This document shows, one piece after another, positions 22,146-30,870 of a stretch of DNA of 64,000 nucleotides (positions are counted from its first letter, which is position 1; each line of letters starts with the position of its first letter). Both the position numbers and the translations under genes were made by a program. Where the stretch lies: the NCBI GenBank assembly GCA_005239165.1, contig RAPG01000005.1:62001-126000 (forward strand), written 5' to 3'. The stretch is from Allopusillimonas ginsengisoli (GTDB taxonomy: Bacteria > Pseudomonadota > Gammaproteobacteria > Burkholderiales > Burkholderiaceae_B). Below the pieces are notes generated by a model. The model had not been told where the DNA came from, did no database searches, and worked only from the letters and a program-made list of their open reading frames with translations.

Positions 22146-22448
22146 AAATACAGGAAATCCCTGATTAACACTTCTTATATTCTTTGGTTGTGCACAGTTT
22201 TCATTGCTGTGCACAATTAAAATTTAAACCTAAGTTACGTTCTTGCAGTGTTATTTAAGTTATTGTTTTTATTGGGAAAAGCCTGAGTTTTAATTATTTT
22301 TGCGTTTTTTTTCGATATTGAGCATTGACTTTCCCCAGGTTGTTGATTGACTTTTCCCCAAAGTTATCCACAGGCTGCCTGGTGATCCTCAAAAGGCGCG
22401 TAGTCACTGGCTTGTTCAACCTCCATTCAGAATTTACTTGAAGTCTTC
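22146..22448. promoter_or_regulatory. AT-rich gap upstream of priA with DnaA box
   Basis: This 303-bp stretch has no gene and is far more A/T-rich than its neighbours. It contains a consensus DnaA box TTATCCACA at 22364-22372 on the + strand, preceded by two copies of ATTGACTTT(T)CCCCA (from 22324 and 22346), each including a -35-like TTGACT. It probably carries the priA promoter; the DnaA box suggests control by DnaA. Confidence 0.55.
22188..22216 (+). terminator. Perfect 10-bp inverted repeat after hemE
   Basis: TTGTGCACAG (22188-22197) and CTGTGCACAA (22207-22216) flank a 9-nt loop, about 45 bp after the hemE stop, followed by an A/T-rich stretch. It is a plausible hemE terminator hairpin. 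Each arm contains the self-complementary TGTGCACA, so it could also bind a dimeric protein. Confidence 0.55.
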
Positions 22449-24560
22449 ATGCCCGATATCCCTTCGTCCAGTCAGCCGCTGCCCGTATCCGATACAGGTG
22501 AGGCGTCGGGCGGTTGGGTGCGCGTGGCACTCGATGTGCCGCTGCAAGGCTTGTTCGACTACAAGGTTTTAATTCCCGTTCAAGTAGGCACACGCGTCAT
22601 TGTTCCATTCGGCCGGCGCAAGCTGGTAGGCGTGGTTGTCGACACACCAGAACAGCCTGCGCTTGACGTGTCGCTGGTGCGTGAGGTCGACCAGGTACTC
22701 GACGATCTGCCTCCGTTTCCTGTTGACTGGTTGCGGCTGGCCTCGTTTGCTGCCCAATACTATCAACGCCCCCTGGGCGAGGTTATGCTGCCCACCTTGC
22801 CAGCGCCTTTGCGACGCATAGGCGCGTATCAGGGCAAGCGTTCGGCGGGCGGGCCAGTGTCGCGCATGGACAAGCGCTCCGGCGTGCAAAGCAAGGTTTC
22901 GGTCGCGCCCGATGTGCCCCCGCTACTCAACGCCAGTCAGTCTGATGCGGTCACGCAGATTGCTGCGCTGCAAGGCCATAAAGCGGTGTTGCTGCACGGG
23001 GTGACAGGTAGTGGTAAAACCGAGGTGTACATGCACGTCGCCCAGCATGTGCTGGCGCGAGGAAAGCAGGTGCTGTTTCTGGTGCCCGAGATCAACCTCA
23101 CTCCGCAGCTTGAACAGTCGCTGAGAATGCGCCTGGCGGGGCTTGGCGGGCACGATGCCCTGGCCGTCATGCACAGCGGTCTGGCCGACGGCGAGCGCTT
23201 GCGGGCCTGGGTCAGAGTGCAGCGCGGCGAAGCCAGGGTGCTCCTCGGAACCCGGATGGCCGTGTTCGCGCCTATGCCTGAACTCGGGCTTATCATCGTC
23301 GACGAAGAGCACGACACATCCTATAAACAACAAGAGGGTTTGCGATACTCGGCGCGCGATCTTTCGGTCTGGCGTGGCAATGATCTGGGCATACCTGTAG
23401 TGCTGGGTTCGGCGACGCCCTCGCTCGAAAGCTGGAACCACGCTGAAACCGGGCATTATCTGCGCTGCACACTGGCAGAGCGCGCACGTGATGTGGGCCT
23501 GCCTTCAGTACGTCTGGTCGACACCCGTCGCCTGGCTATGCGTGAAGGTTTTTCTCCTCAACTGATCGAGGCGGCTGGCTTGCGCCTGGAAGCAGGTGAG
23601 CAGGTTCTCATTTTTCTCAACCGTCGCGGCTACGCGCCGGTGCTCAATTGTGCGTCTTGCGGCTGGGTCAGTCAGTGCCCGCGATGCACGGCGTACACTG
23701 TGCTGCATCGTGGTGGCGCACGAAGAAATTTTTTGCAGTGTCATCATTGCGGTTATCAGGCACGTGTCCCTGTTGCCTGCCCTGATTGCGGTGATCAAGA
23801 TCTCAAGCCCATGGGTCGCGGCACGCAACGGGTTGAAGAGCATCTGGCCGAACTGTTTCCCGAAGCACGTATTGCCCGCATTGATGCTGACAGCACGCGG
23901 CTCAAGGGTAGTGCGCAGGCACTTTTTGACAAGGTGCATGCGGGCGAGATCGACATAATGGTAGGCACACAGATGGTGGCGAAAGGGCATGATTTCTCGC
24001 GCCTGGGGCTGGTGGGGGTGCTTAATGCCGATGCCATGTTGTTTGCGCAAGACTTTCGCGCTCCTGAGCGTCTTTTTTCTCAGCTTATGCAGGTGGCGGG
24101 CAGGGCAGGTCGCCACACCAAGGGTGGCGAGGTTATTATCCAGACCGATTATCCTGAACAGTCTGTTTACCAGGCTCTGCAACGCCATGATTATGTCGGG
24201 TTTGCGCGGCATGGCCTTGACGAGCGCAAGGCGGTCGGGCTTCCGCCTTATGCATACCAGGCCTTGCTGACTGCCGAGGGCAAGGCTCTGGCGGATGCGC
24301 TGGCGTTTCTGGAAGGGGCCCGTGCTTTGCCAGATCAAGATGCATCGCGTTTTTCTACCGCCTCAGCCATCACTATCTATGATCCCGTACCGCTGCGGGT
24401 TGTGCGGGTTGCACATATTGAGCGTGCCCAGCTGCTGGTAGAGAGCGCGCATCGTCGTGCCTTGCAAGAGTTTCTATCTGCCTGGTGCTCTGTGCTGCCA
24501 ACGTTTGCACGCGGGTTTAAGGTGCGTTACCACCTCGAAGTCGATCCGCTCGAAATATAA
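22449..24560 (+). CDS. priA: Primosomal protein N' (replication restart helicase)
   Basis: PriA binds stalled forks and D-loops, reloads the replisome and unwinds DNA 3'-5'. The 703-residue protein has an N-terminal DNA-binding part (VALDVPLQGLFDYKV, typical), Walker A HGVTGSGKTEVY near residue 187, DEEH box IIVDEEHDTSYKQQ, and a zinc-binding region with paired cysteines (LNCASCGWVSQCPRC...CHHCGYQ...CPDCGDQDL). The C-terminal helicase motif QVAGRAGR is intact. The upstream gap holds a DnaA box. It is followed by rep after 11 bp. Confidence 0.97.
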   Translation: MPDIPSSSQPLPVSDTGEASGGWVRVALDVPLQGLFDYKVLIPVQVGTRVIVPFGRRKLVGVVVDTPEQPALDVSLVREVDQVLDDLPPFPVDWLRLASFAAQYYQRPLGEVMLPTLPAPLRRIGAYQGKRSAGGPVSRMDKRSGVQSKVSVAPDVPPLLNASQSDAVTQIAALQGHKAVLLHGVTGSGKTEVYMHVAQHVLARGKQVLFLVPEINLTPQLEQSLRMRLAGLGGHDALAVMHSGLADGERLRAWVRVQRGEARVLLGTRMAVFAPMPELGLIIVDEEHDTSYKQQEGLRYSARDLSVWRGNDLGIPVVLGSATPSLESWNHAETGHYLRCTLAERARDVGLPSVRLVDTRRLAMREGFSPQLIEAAGLRLEAGEQVLIFLNRRGYAPVLNCASCGWVSQCPRCTAYTVLHRGGARRNFLQCHHCGYQARVPVACPDCGDQDLKPMGRGTQRVEEHLAELFPEARIARIDADSTRLKGSAQALFDKVHAGEIDIMVGTQMVAKGHDFSRLGLVGVLNADAMLFAQDFRAPERLFSQLMQVAGRAGRHTKGGEVIIQTDYPEQSVYQALQRHDYVGFARHGLDERKAVGLPPYAYQALLTAEGKALADALAFLEGARALPDQDASRFSTASAITIYDPVPLRVVRVAHIERAQLLVESAHRRALQEFLSAWCSVLPTFARGFKVRYHLEVDPLEI

Positions 24561-24571
24561 ATGACGCCCAT

Positions 24572-26716
24572 ATGAACTCCACTCGCGGCTCCACTGTAGC
24601 GCCTGACATGAATAGCATGCAGCGTGAGGCGGTGCTGTATCTTGACGGCCCGTGTCTGGTGCTGGCGGGAGCGGGCAGTGGCAAGACGCGCGTCATTACG
24701 CAAAAAATTGCCTATCTGTTGCGCGAATGCGGGTATCAGGCAAAGCAGGTTATTGCGCTCACGTTTACCAATAAGGCAGCGCGTGAGATGGGAGAGCGGG
24801 TGCGACAGCTGGTAGATGCCAAAATGGCCAAAGGTCTGACGGTGAGCACATTTCATTCGCTGGGCTTGCGGTTTTTGCGTGAAGAAGCCCGGCACGTTAA
24901 CTTGAAGCCTTCGTTTTCGATTCTGGATGCCAATGACGGGCTGGCTATTATTCAAGAGCTGCTCGCTACGACCGACAAAGCCCGCTTGCGTGCCGTGCAG
25001 CAAAATATTTCGCTATGGAAGAACGCGCTTATGGAGCCCGATGCGGCTGAACGTAGCGCCGGCTCACCCAGCGAAGCCGAGGCCGCCAAAGTGTATCGCA
25101 GCTACAGCGCAACGCTGGCAGCCTATCAGGCGGTCGACTTTGATGATTTGATCCGCTTGCCGGCCATGTTGCTCGAAACCAATGAAGAAGTGCGGCAGCG
25201 CTGGCAGGCACGGGTGCATTATATGCTGCTCGATGAGTATCAAGATACAAACGTTTGCCAGTATCGCCTGGTGCGTGCACTGACTGGCCAGCGGTCTATG
25301 TTTACGGCGGTTGGTGATGATGATCAGGCCATTTATGCGTGGCGTGGCGCGACGGTTGAAAATCTGGCTAATCTCACAACCGATTACCCGTTACTTAAGG
25401 TAATCAAGCTTGAGCAGAACTATCGCTCGGTGCAGCGCATTCTGTCGGCAGCCAACCAGGTTATAAGCAAAAATCCAAATATATTTGGCAAGAAGCTGTG
25501 GTCAGATCTGGGTGTAGGTGAACCAATTGAGGTAACACCCATGGATAACGAGCAGGCAGAGGCAGAATCCATCGCCATACGGATTTCGGCAGCGCGTTTT
25601 GAGAAACAGGCAGAGTGGCGTGACTTTGCCATCTTGTACCGCAGCAATCATCAGGCTCGTATTCTGGAGCAGACTTTGCGCACCTTGCGCATACCGTACA
25701 CCATCTCAGGCGGTCAAAGCTTCTTTGACAAGACGGAGATCCGCGATATTTTGGCTTATATTCGCCTGATCGCCAATGATGACGATGACCCGGCCTTTAT
25801 TCGGGCAGCCACTACGCCACGTCGTGGCATTGGTCATACAACATTGCAAGCGCTGGGCCAGTTTGCTGCCGAACGCCAAATGTCGCTGTTTGCAGCGGTA
25901 TTCGAAATTATGCATACCGACAGGCTGCCAGCAAGACAGCTTCAGTCACTTGAAACGTTTGCCCGGTTCATTCAACAGCTGCAGGCGCGGGCAGGGCGCA
26001 AAAACATGATCTCGGCACCGGTTGCGCAGGCCAGTCTGCTCGATGCGCCGCCACAGCGTGAGGATGCCCTGGTTGGTGCCATTGCAGGGCTTGATGGGGT
26101 GCGGGAAGACAGCACCGGCTTGCTGATCGATGACTTGCTTGGGGCAATTCAGTATGAACGGCATCTGTACGATATTCTCGAAGAAAGACCGGCGCAATCC
26201 CGCTGGCAAAATGTGCTTGAACTGACGGGCTGGTTAAAGCGCAAGGCTGAAGAAGATGGGCTGACGCTGGTTGAACTGGCGCAGCACGTCGCTCTGGTCA
26301 CCATGCTCGAACGCAGCGACGACGAAAACCCCGATGCGGTCAAGCTGTCTACACTGCACGCATCAAAAGGGCTGGAGTATCCGCATGTGTACCTGGCGGG
26401 GGTTGAAGAGGGTTTGCTGCCACATCAGGGCCGTGATGAAGACATAAACCCTGAAACGGCGGCTGATGAGTTGGCGCAGCGCATACAGGAAGAGCGGCGT
26501 TTAATGTATGTGGGCATTACTCGTGCTCGTCGCAGTCTGCATTTAAGCTGGTGCAAAAAACGCCGTCGTGCCCGCGAAGACGTTATGCGTGAACCATCAC
26601 GGTTCATCGAGGAAATGGGCCTGGGTGGTCCGGTGGTTACTGAAGACCCAAAAGCCAAGGCCATGAGCCCCAAAGAGCGCCTGGGCATGCTTAAGGCCCT
26701 GCTGACAAAAGAGTGA
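24572..26716 (+). CDS. rep: ATP-dependent DNA helicase Rep (UvrD family)
   Basis: The 714-residue superfamily 1A helicase shows motif I AGAGSGKTRVITQKI (about 31-45), motif Ia LTFTNKAAREM, motif II LLDEYQDTN, motif III VGDDDQAIYAWRGA, motif IV NYRS and motif VI MYVGITRARRSL. Rep helps the replisome pass obstacles and works with PriA-dependent restart, matching its place 11 bp after priA. The length and lack of a long C-terminal tail favour Rep over UvrD. Confidence 0.93.
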   Translation: MNSTRGSTVAPDMNSMQREAVLYLDGPCLVLAGAGSGKTRVITQKIAYLLRECGYQAKQVIALTFTNKAAREMGERVRQLVDAKMAKGLTVSTFHSLGLRFLREEARHVNLKPSFSILDANDGLAIIQELLATTDKARLRAVQQNISLWKNALMEPDAAERSAGSPSEAEAAKVYRSYSATLAAYQAVDFDDLIRLPAMLLETNEEVRQRWQARVHYMLLDEYQDTNVCQYRLVRALTGQRSMFTAVGDDDQAIYAWRGATVENLANLTTDYPLLKVIKLEQNYRSVQRILSAANQVISKNPNIFGKKLWSDLGVGEPIEVTPMDNEQAEAESIAIRISAARFEKQAEWRDFAILYRSNHQARILEQTLRTLRIPYTISGGQSFFDKTEIRDILAYIRLIANDDDDPAFIRAATTPRRGIGHTTLQALGQFAAERQMSLFAAVFEIMHTDRLPARQLQSLETFARFIQQLQARAGRKNMISAPVAQASLLDAPPQREDALVGAIAGLDGVREDSTGLLIDDLLGAIQYERHLYDILEERPAQSRWQNVLELTGWLKRKAEEDGLTLVELAQHVALVTMLERSDDENPDAVKLSTLHASKGLEYPHVYLAGVEEGLLPHQGRDEDINPETAADELAQRIQEERRLMYVGITRARRSLHLSWCKKRRRAREDVMREPSRFIEEMGLGGPVVTEDPKAKAMSPKERLGMLKALLTKE

Positions 26717-26928
26717 TTTAATCGCAGTCAGTGTGGGCACTGGTACGAAAGATGGTGGTCGGGGTTTTAGCTGCCTGCCTGGGCGGCTGCTGGGTGCACC
26801 AATAACAAAGCCCACCGAAAAGGCAGGCTTGGAGCTTTCCATCTTTTGACCAAACAAACCGCATTTACATTTAACGCATGGCCACCGGGGCCGTTGCGTT
26901 TGGCGGTGCGACCTTGGTCAGGCCGTTT
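26717..26928. other. Gap between rep and the small hypothetical gene
   Basis: No gene is supported. An imperfect hairpin AACGCATGGCC / GGCCGTTGCGTT at about 26875-26903 lies just past the stop of the minus-strand small gene and may act as its terminator, although no clear T run follows on that strand. Confidence 0.35.
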
Positions 26929-27162
26929 TTACCACTGTGAACCGGTAAAGCGGGCATCTTTGGCACGGGCTTCGTTCATGGCTTCGCTGACTTCAATTGT
27001 GTAGTCCCATACAGCGACTACGCCTTTTTTCAGGGCTGCCAGAACAGATTTGGCCAATGCAGTGACGGAGGTCGACTCGCCATTACTAAGCATGCTGGTC
27101 ATGAGTGCGCGTTCCATGGAATCGCTAAGACGCATGCTGTTGTTAAGAGTTGAAACCGACAT
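26929..27162 (-). CDS. Small hypothetical protein, 77 residues
   Basis: I do not recognise this protein's family. It begins MSVSTLNNSMRLSDSMERAL (start at 27162 chosen because a GGTGAGG ribosome binding site precedes it and the upstream extension to 27252 runs through the promoter). It is Ser-, Met- and Ala-rich, with an amphipathic middle (SVTALAKSVLAALKKGVVAVWDYTIEVSEAMNEARAKDARF) and no cysteines or signal peptide. A strong promoter with two palindromic sites lies immediately upstream, which argues for a real, regulated gene. Confidence 0.65.
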   Translation of the reverse strand: MSVSTLNNSMRLSDSMERALMTSMLSNGESTSVTALAKSVLAALKKGVVAVWDYTIEVSEAMNEARAKDARFTGSQW

Positions 27163-27223
27163 TTTGGACCTCACCAATTTGCAATATGTCGCCACAACTG
27201 AATGTTGTGTGCTGACATTTCTC

Positions 27224-27263
27224 ATTATAGGGTAAACCCTAGATATACACAAGGGTTTACCCT
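27224..27263 (-). promoter_or_regulatory. Strong promoter with two AGGGTWWACCCT operator-like palindromes
   Basis: On the minus strand, -35 TTGTGT (27252-27247) and a consensus -10 TATAAT (27229-27224) are 17 bp apart, about 60 bp ahead of the small gene's start codon. AGGGTAAACCCT (27229-27240) abuts the -10 within the spacer; AGGGTTTACCCT (27252-27263) touches the -35. The two sites are each palindromic, are 23 bp apart centre to centre (about two helical turns), and are mirror images of each other. Binding here should block RNA polymerase. Confidence 0.65.
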
Positions 27264-27307
27264 AGTTGCGAGTAGGGTAGGCAGATCTGTGGGTAATAAG
27301 GGACATA

Positions 27308-27363
27308 TTGATACCCAGCTCGGTACGAGATCGTTCCACAAGTACCCCATGCTGGTGTCAGAC
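27308..27363 (+). repeat. 56-bp dispersed repeat, copy A (candidate structured RNA leader)
   Basis: This block matches 36555-36610 at 44 of 56 positions without gaps. It folds into a stem of GATACC(C)AGC (27310-27319) with GCTGGTGTC (27351-27359); an inner GGTAC/GTACC pairing is also possible. It lies 95 bp upstream of the CoA-transferase start, and a terminator-like hairpin follows. See the findings for the comparison. Confidence 0.6.
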
Positions 27364-27368
27364 TTCTC

Positions 27369-27390
27369 AAAAGCGCGGGCGCTTTTTTGT
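27369..27390 (+). terminator. Intrinsic terminator-like hairpin before the CoA-transferase gene
   Basis: AAAAGCG (27369-27375) and CGCTTTT (27380-27386) form a 7-bp stem with a CGGG loop followed by more Ts, 70 bp before the start codon at 27459. Its position between a structured repeat and a start codon would suit transcription attenuation. Confidence 0.6.
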
Positions 27391-27458
27391 GTGAGGCTGC
27401 ACTGCATGACCTAATCAGGCAAAATAGACGCTTTCATTCACTTGCGCATCTATACCTT

Positions 27459-28691
27459 ATGTCGTCTCCACGCTCCGCCCCGCTGACGGGCATCAAAGTA
27501 CTGGACCTCACCCGAGTTCTGGCCGGCCCCTGGTGTACTCAGAATCTTGCTGATCTGGGTGCGGAGGTCATCAAAATCGAGCGGCCCGGCAGCGGCGATG
27601 ACACCAGAGGGTGGGGGCCGCCTTACCTTAAAGACCCTGAGGGCGCCGATACCTCGGAGGCGGCTTACTACGCCTGTGCCAACCGCAACAAGCTGTCTGT
27701 CGCGCTCGATATTTCCAGCCCCCGTGGCGCTGAGCTGGTGCGTCAGCTTGCCTTGCAGTGCGACATTCTGGTTGAAAATTTTAAGGTTGGTGGCCTGAAA
27801 AAATACGGGCTTGATTATGAAAGCATCAAGGCCATTAACCCGGCGCTTATTTATTGTTCTATTACGGGGTTCGGTCAGACCGGCCCGTATGCCAGCCGGC
27901 CGGGCTACGATTTTATGATCCAGGGCATGGGCGGGCTCATGAGCATTACCGGTGAGCGTGATGATCTGCCCGGCGGCGGCCCTCAAAAGGCCGGCGTGGC
28001 GGTTGCTGACCTGATGACCGGGATGTACGCGACGGTAGGCATCATGGCCGCGTTGCATGAGCGCGGGCGTAGCGGTCTGGGGCAGCACGTCGATATGGCC
28101 CTGCTCGACTGCCAGGTGGCAATGCTGGCCAATCAAAATCTGAATTACCTGACCTCAGGGGTGTCGCCGCAGCGCGCGGGCAATGCCCACCAGAACCTGG
28201 TGCCTTATCAAGTGTTTGGTGCCGCCGACGGGCATCTTATCGTGGCGGTGGGCAACGATACCCAGTTCAGGGCATATTGCGAGGTTATTGGTCGTCCAGG
28301 ATTGGCAGACGATGTGCGGTTTACGACCAACTCTAATCGGGTCATTAACCGGGAGGCGCTGGTGCCGGTGCTGACGGAAGCCATGAGGCTTCAGGCGCGT
28401 GATCATTGGCTTGAGGCGCTGGAGCGTGCCGGTGTACCCGCCGGGCCCATCAATACCATTGAACAGGTTTACGACAATCCGCAGGTAAAGGCACGAGAAA
28501 TGCTGCATCATTTGCCGCATGCGCTGGCTGGGAAGGCTCCGGTCGGTGCAAGCCCGTTAAAGCTCTCCGAAAGCCCGGTCGAGTATCGCCACGCTGCGCC
28601 ACTGTTGGGTGAACATACAGAACAGGTGCTGAGCGGCTGGCTTGGTCTTCCGCCAGAAGAAATACAAGCTTTAGTGGGGCGCGGGCGCTGA
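27459..28691 (+). CDS. CaiB/BaiF (class III) CoA-transferase
   Basis: Class III enzymes move CoA between acyl-CoA and a free acid via an aspartyl-CoA intermediate. The 410-residue protein has the family start GIKVLDLTRVLAGPWCTQNLADLGAEVIKIERPGSGDDTR and the segment ITGFGQTGPYASRPGYDFMIQGMGGLMSITG, in which the Asp after PGY is the expected catalytic residue. The frame extends back to 27387, but the ATG at 27459 matches the family start. The acyl substrate cannot be deduced. It stands alone, behind the repeat and hairpin described above. Confidence 0.93.
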   Translation: MSSPRSAPLTGIKVLDLTRVLAGPWCTQNLADLGAEVIKIERPGSGDDTRGWGPPYLKDPEGADTSEAAYYACANRNKLSVALDISSPRGAELVRQLALQCDILVENFKVGGLKKYGLDYESIKAINPALIYCSITGFGQTGPYASRPGYDFMIQGMGGLMSITGERDDLPGGGPQKAGVAVADLMTGMYATVGIMAALHERGRSGLGQHVDMALLDCQVAMLANQNLNYLTSGVSPQRAGNAHQNLVPYQVFGAADGHLIVAVGNDTQFRAYCEVIGRPGLADDVRFTTNSNRVINREALVPVLTEAMRLQARDHWLEALERAGVPAGPINTIEQVYDNPQVKAREMLHHLPHALAGKAPVGASPLKLSESPVEYRHAAPLLGEHTEQVLSGWLGLPPEEIQALVGRGR

Positions 28692-28787
28692 GAACACAGT
28701 CTGGTGGCTGCGTGGCCCTGAAGGGGCCGCTGCAGCCTGGTGGGCAATGCATTTGGGAAGCCGTGAGCGCTTCCCGATTTTTGCACC

Positions 28788-29243
28788 TTAGTCTTTATTG
28801 AGCGCAACCAGCTTGAAGACGGCCCGGGCAGTACATACTTCGACGTTGTTTGTGTCTTTGACGCTGCCTTCACAGAAGACAATACTGCGTCCGCGACGTA
28901 ATGGTCGCGCCTCGAATACGAGGTCAGTGCGTGCGACGCTCAGAAACTGGGTGGACATGTCGATAGTAGCTAAGCCATAGCTAAGCGGGTCGTGCGAGCG
29001 TGCGGCTGCGCTCATGATGAAGTCAAGCACGCTCATCATGGTGCCGCCATGGACATCGCCGCGACTGTTGGTCAGGCTTTTATGCAGGGGCAACCGCGCA
29101 CGGGCGTAGCCTGGCTCTATATGTTCGGCCTGAAGACCGAGATAGCGCATGAACGGAATCTCAAAACCAAAATAAGAATCTTTTTCGAACTGGAAAGTGG
29201 CGGCCTCTGGGGCGCTCATGGTGTCTGTAGGCATGGCAATCAA
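28788..29243 (-). CDS. PaaI-type hot-dog thioesterase
   Basis: The 151-residue single hot-dog protein has the signature NSRGDVHGGTMMSVLDFIMSAAAR near residues 59-82 (the HGG loop binding the acyl-CoA thioester) and the strand pattern ATIDMSTQFLSVARTDLVFEARPLRRGRSIVFCEGSV typical of YiiD/PaaI thioesterases. It likely hydrolyses an acyl- or aryl-CoA. It converges with the CoA-transferase gene (97-bp gap) and could act in the same acyl-CoA pathway; that link is inference. Confidence 0.85.
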   Translation of the reverse strand: MIAMPTDTMSAPEAATFQFEKDSYFGFEIPFMRYLGLQAEHIEPGYARARLPLHKSLTNSRGDVHGGTMMSVLDFIMSAAARSHDPLSYGLATIDMSTQFLSVARTDLVFEARPLRRGRSIVFCEGSVKDTNNVEVCTARAVFKLVALNKD

Positions 29244-29341
29244 TTTAAACGGCGGCTCGTAGAGCCGCCGTGTTTGGTGGTGTGGACCTCACGTGATGCG
29301 ATGAGGTCAGCATTGCTGGTGGCGGCAGCCCGCCCGAGCAC

Positions 29342-30616
29342 TTACTGAGCGGCGTGGACCATATAGTGGACGGCGGCGGACATTTGCTCGTCGCTGGCTT
29401 GTGAGCCACCGCGAGGAGGCATGGCACCCACGCCGCTGATGGCTTTGGCCACCATGGTGTCCATGCCGGTTTCAATGTACGGAGCCCAGACGGCTTTGTC
29501 GCCGAACTTGGGGGCACCTGCAACGCCCGAATCGTGACAGGCAAAGCAGACCGATTTGTACAGTTTTTCACCGGCAGGGTCGACGGCAGCGGTTTCCTTG
29601 GCGGGTGCAGCGGCTGCGGCCTTGTCGGCGGCAGGAGCCTCGGCTTTTGCTTCAGGCTTTTCAGCGGCGGGCTTCTCGGCTGGAGCGGCATTGCCGGCTA
29701 GCTTGGCGGGATCGACAGCATGAACTATGTAATGGACAGCAGCGGTCATTTCTTCGTCGCTGGCCTGGGAACCACCACGCGGAGGCATGGCGCCTACGCC
29801 TTTGATGGCGTTGGCCACCATGGTGTCAACGCCGGTATCAAGAAACTTGGACCAGGCGTCTTTGTCGCCAAATTTGGGAGCACCGGCAACGCCCGTGTCG
29901 TGACAGGCAAAGCAAACCGACTTGTACAGTTTTTCACCGGCAGGGTCGACGGCAGCGGTTTCTTTGGCGGGTGCTGCGGCTGCAGCCTTGTCGGCGGCTG
30001 GTGCCTCAGCTTTGGCTCCAGGCTTTTCAGCGGCGGGCTTTGCGGCGGGGGCGGCAGCGGCTTCGGGGGCTTTTTCAGCGGCCTTGGCGTCATCGCCTGC
30101 GGGTTCTTTGGGTTCGTCAAACGAGGCGCCGGACTTGTTTACCATATAGACAACGGCGCGTTCGACTTCGAAGTCATCCAGCGAAGGGTTGCCGCCTTTA
30201 GGTGGCATAGCGCCTATGCCATGAATGGCCGCATGGATAAGGTCTTCGTACCCTTTTTTGATGAAGGGTGCCCAGGCTTCTTTGTCGCCCAGCTTGGGAG
30301 CGCCAGCTACGCCAGCCGTATGACAGGCTGTACAGGTGGACTCGAACACTTGCTGACCGGTTTTGAATTCTTTAGGCGCGTTGGCGTCAACCAGGCTAAA
30401 GTCAGCCACGGGTTTGATGCGGTTGGCAATGGCCTCTTCAGTTTGCGAATCAGAACCTGCGCCGCCGCGTGAGGTTGATGCCACAAGGTGTGTAAGCAGG
30501 ATAATTACAGCAATCGGTATGATGAACGCCAGGATGACGGTAACGATAAGCTGTTTGGGCGTTTTAATGAGGCCTTCAGATTGCGTTTCTTCGACGTGCT
30601 CTTCCGTATTATTCAT
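29342..30616 (-). CDS. Membrane-anchored tri-haem cytochrome c with a duplicated domain
   Basis: The 424-residue protein has one N-terminal membrane helix (KQLIVTVILAFIIPIAVIILLTHLV) and then three class I cytochrome c5-like domains facing the periplasm. Haem-binding motifs are CTACH, CFACH and CFACH; each domain also holds a GAMPP segment with the likely axial Met. Ala/Pro/Lys/Glu-rich linkers join the domains. Domains 2 and 3 with their linkers are nearly identical and come from a 366-bp (122-codon) tandem duplication. It probably passes electrons between respiratory complexes; partners are not adjacent. Confidence 0.93.
   Translation of the reverse strand: MNNTEEHVEETQSEGLIKTPKQLIVTVILAFIIPIAVIILLTHLVASTSRGGAGSDSQTEEAIANRIKPVADFSLVDANAPKEFKTGQQVFESTCTACHTAGVAGAPKLGDKEAWAPFIKKGYEDLIHAAIHGIGAMPPKGGNPSLDDFEVERAVVYMVNKSGASFDEPKEPAGDDAKAAEKAPEAAAAPAAKPAAEKPGAKAEAPAADKAAAAAPAKETAAVDPAGEKLYKSVCFACHDTGVAGAPKFGDKDAWSKFLDTGVDTMVANAIKGVGAMPPRGGSQASDEEMTAAVHYIVHAVDPAKLAGNAAPAEKPAAEKPEAKAEAPAADKAAAAAPAKETAAVDPAGEKLYKSVCFACHDSGVAGAPKFGDKAVWAPYIETGMDTMVAKAISGVGAMPPRGGSQASDEQMSAAVHYMVHAAQ
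29344..30066 (-). repeat. 366-bp in-frame tandem duplication inside the cytochrome c gene
   Basis: The block around 29388 recurs 366 bp away around 29754 with high identity, covering one haem domain plus its Ala-rich linker (for example KETAAVDPAGEKLYKSVC occurs twice). Because the spacing is a multiple of three, the duplication added a whole domain. Confidence 0.85.
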
Positions 30617-30870
30617 AATCGAATCCTGCGTGTTCCTGTTTGAGGGGCATCAAGGCCTGAACGTTGAATGTGGCGTACGATCGGGTAGAAACGCCGCAGA
30701 CGTTGCCTGCATTGAAAGTTTCATTATTCCCCGAATGAGGCATTATAGCGGCTGTAGTGCATCGATGCATGTTTAGACCCACACTGCTGCGGTCCAGATG
30801 CCAGCATTGTGGCGGCTTTAACGCAGAACTGCCCAATGCTTTTCTCTAAACACGGTACAATAGCGACCCT
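30617..30870. other. Gap between cytochrome c gene and tRNA-Arg
   Basis: No gene is supported in this 254-bp stretch. It should hold the minus-strand cytochrome promoter. A -10-like TACAAT at 30856-30861, just ahead of the tRNA, is its likely promoter. Confidence 0.4.

Noticed and set aside
22146..22448. AT-rich gap with a DnaA box considered as the chromosomal origin.
   Set aside because: Only one consensus box is present; beta-proteobacterial origins usually lie by dnaA-rpmH or gidA, none of which is here.
29245..29691. A 148-codon proline-rich frame inside the cytochrome c gene.
   Set aside because: It is a shadow of the Ala/Pro linkers in another frame; the cytochrome frame has three CxxCH motifs.
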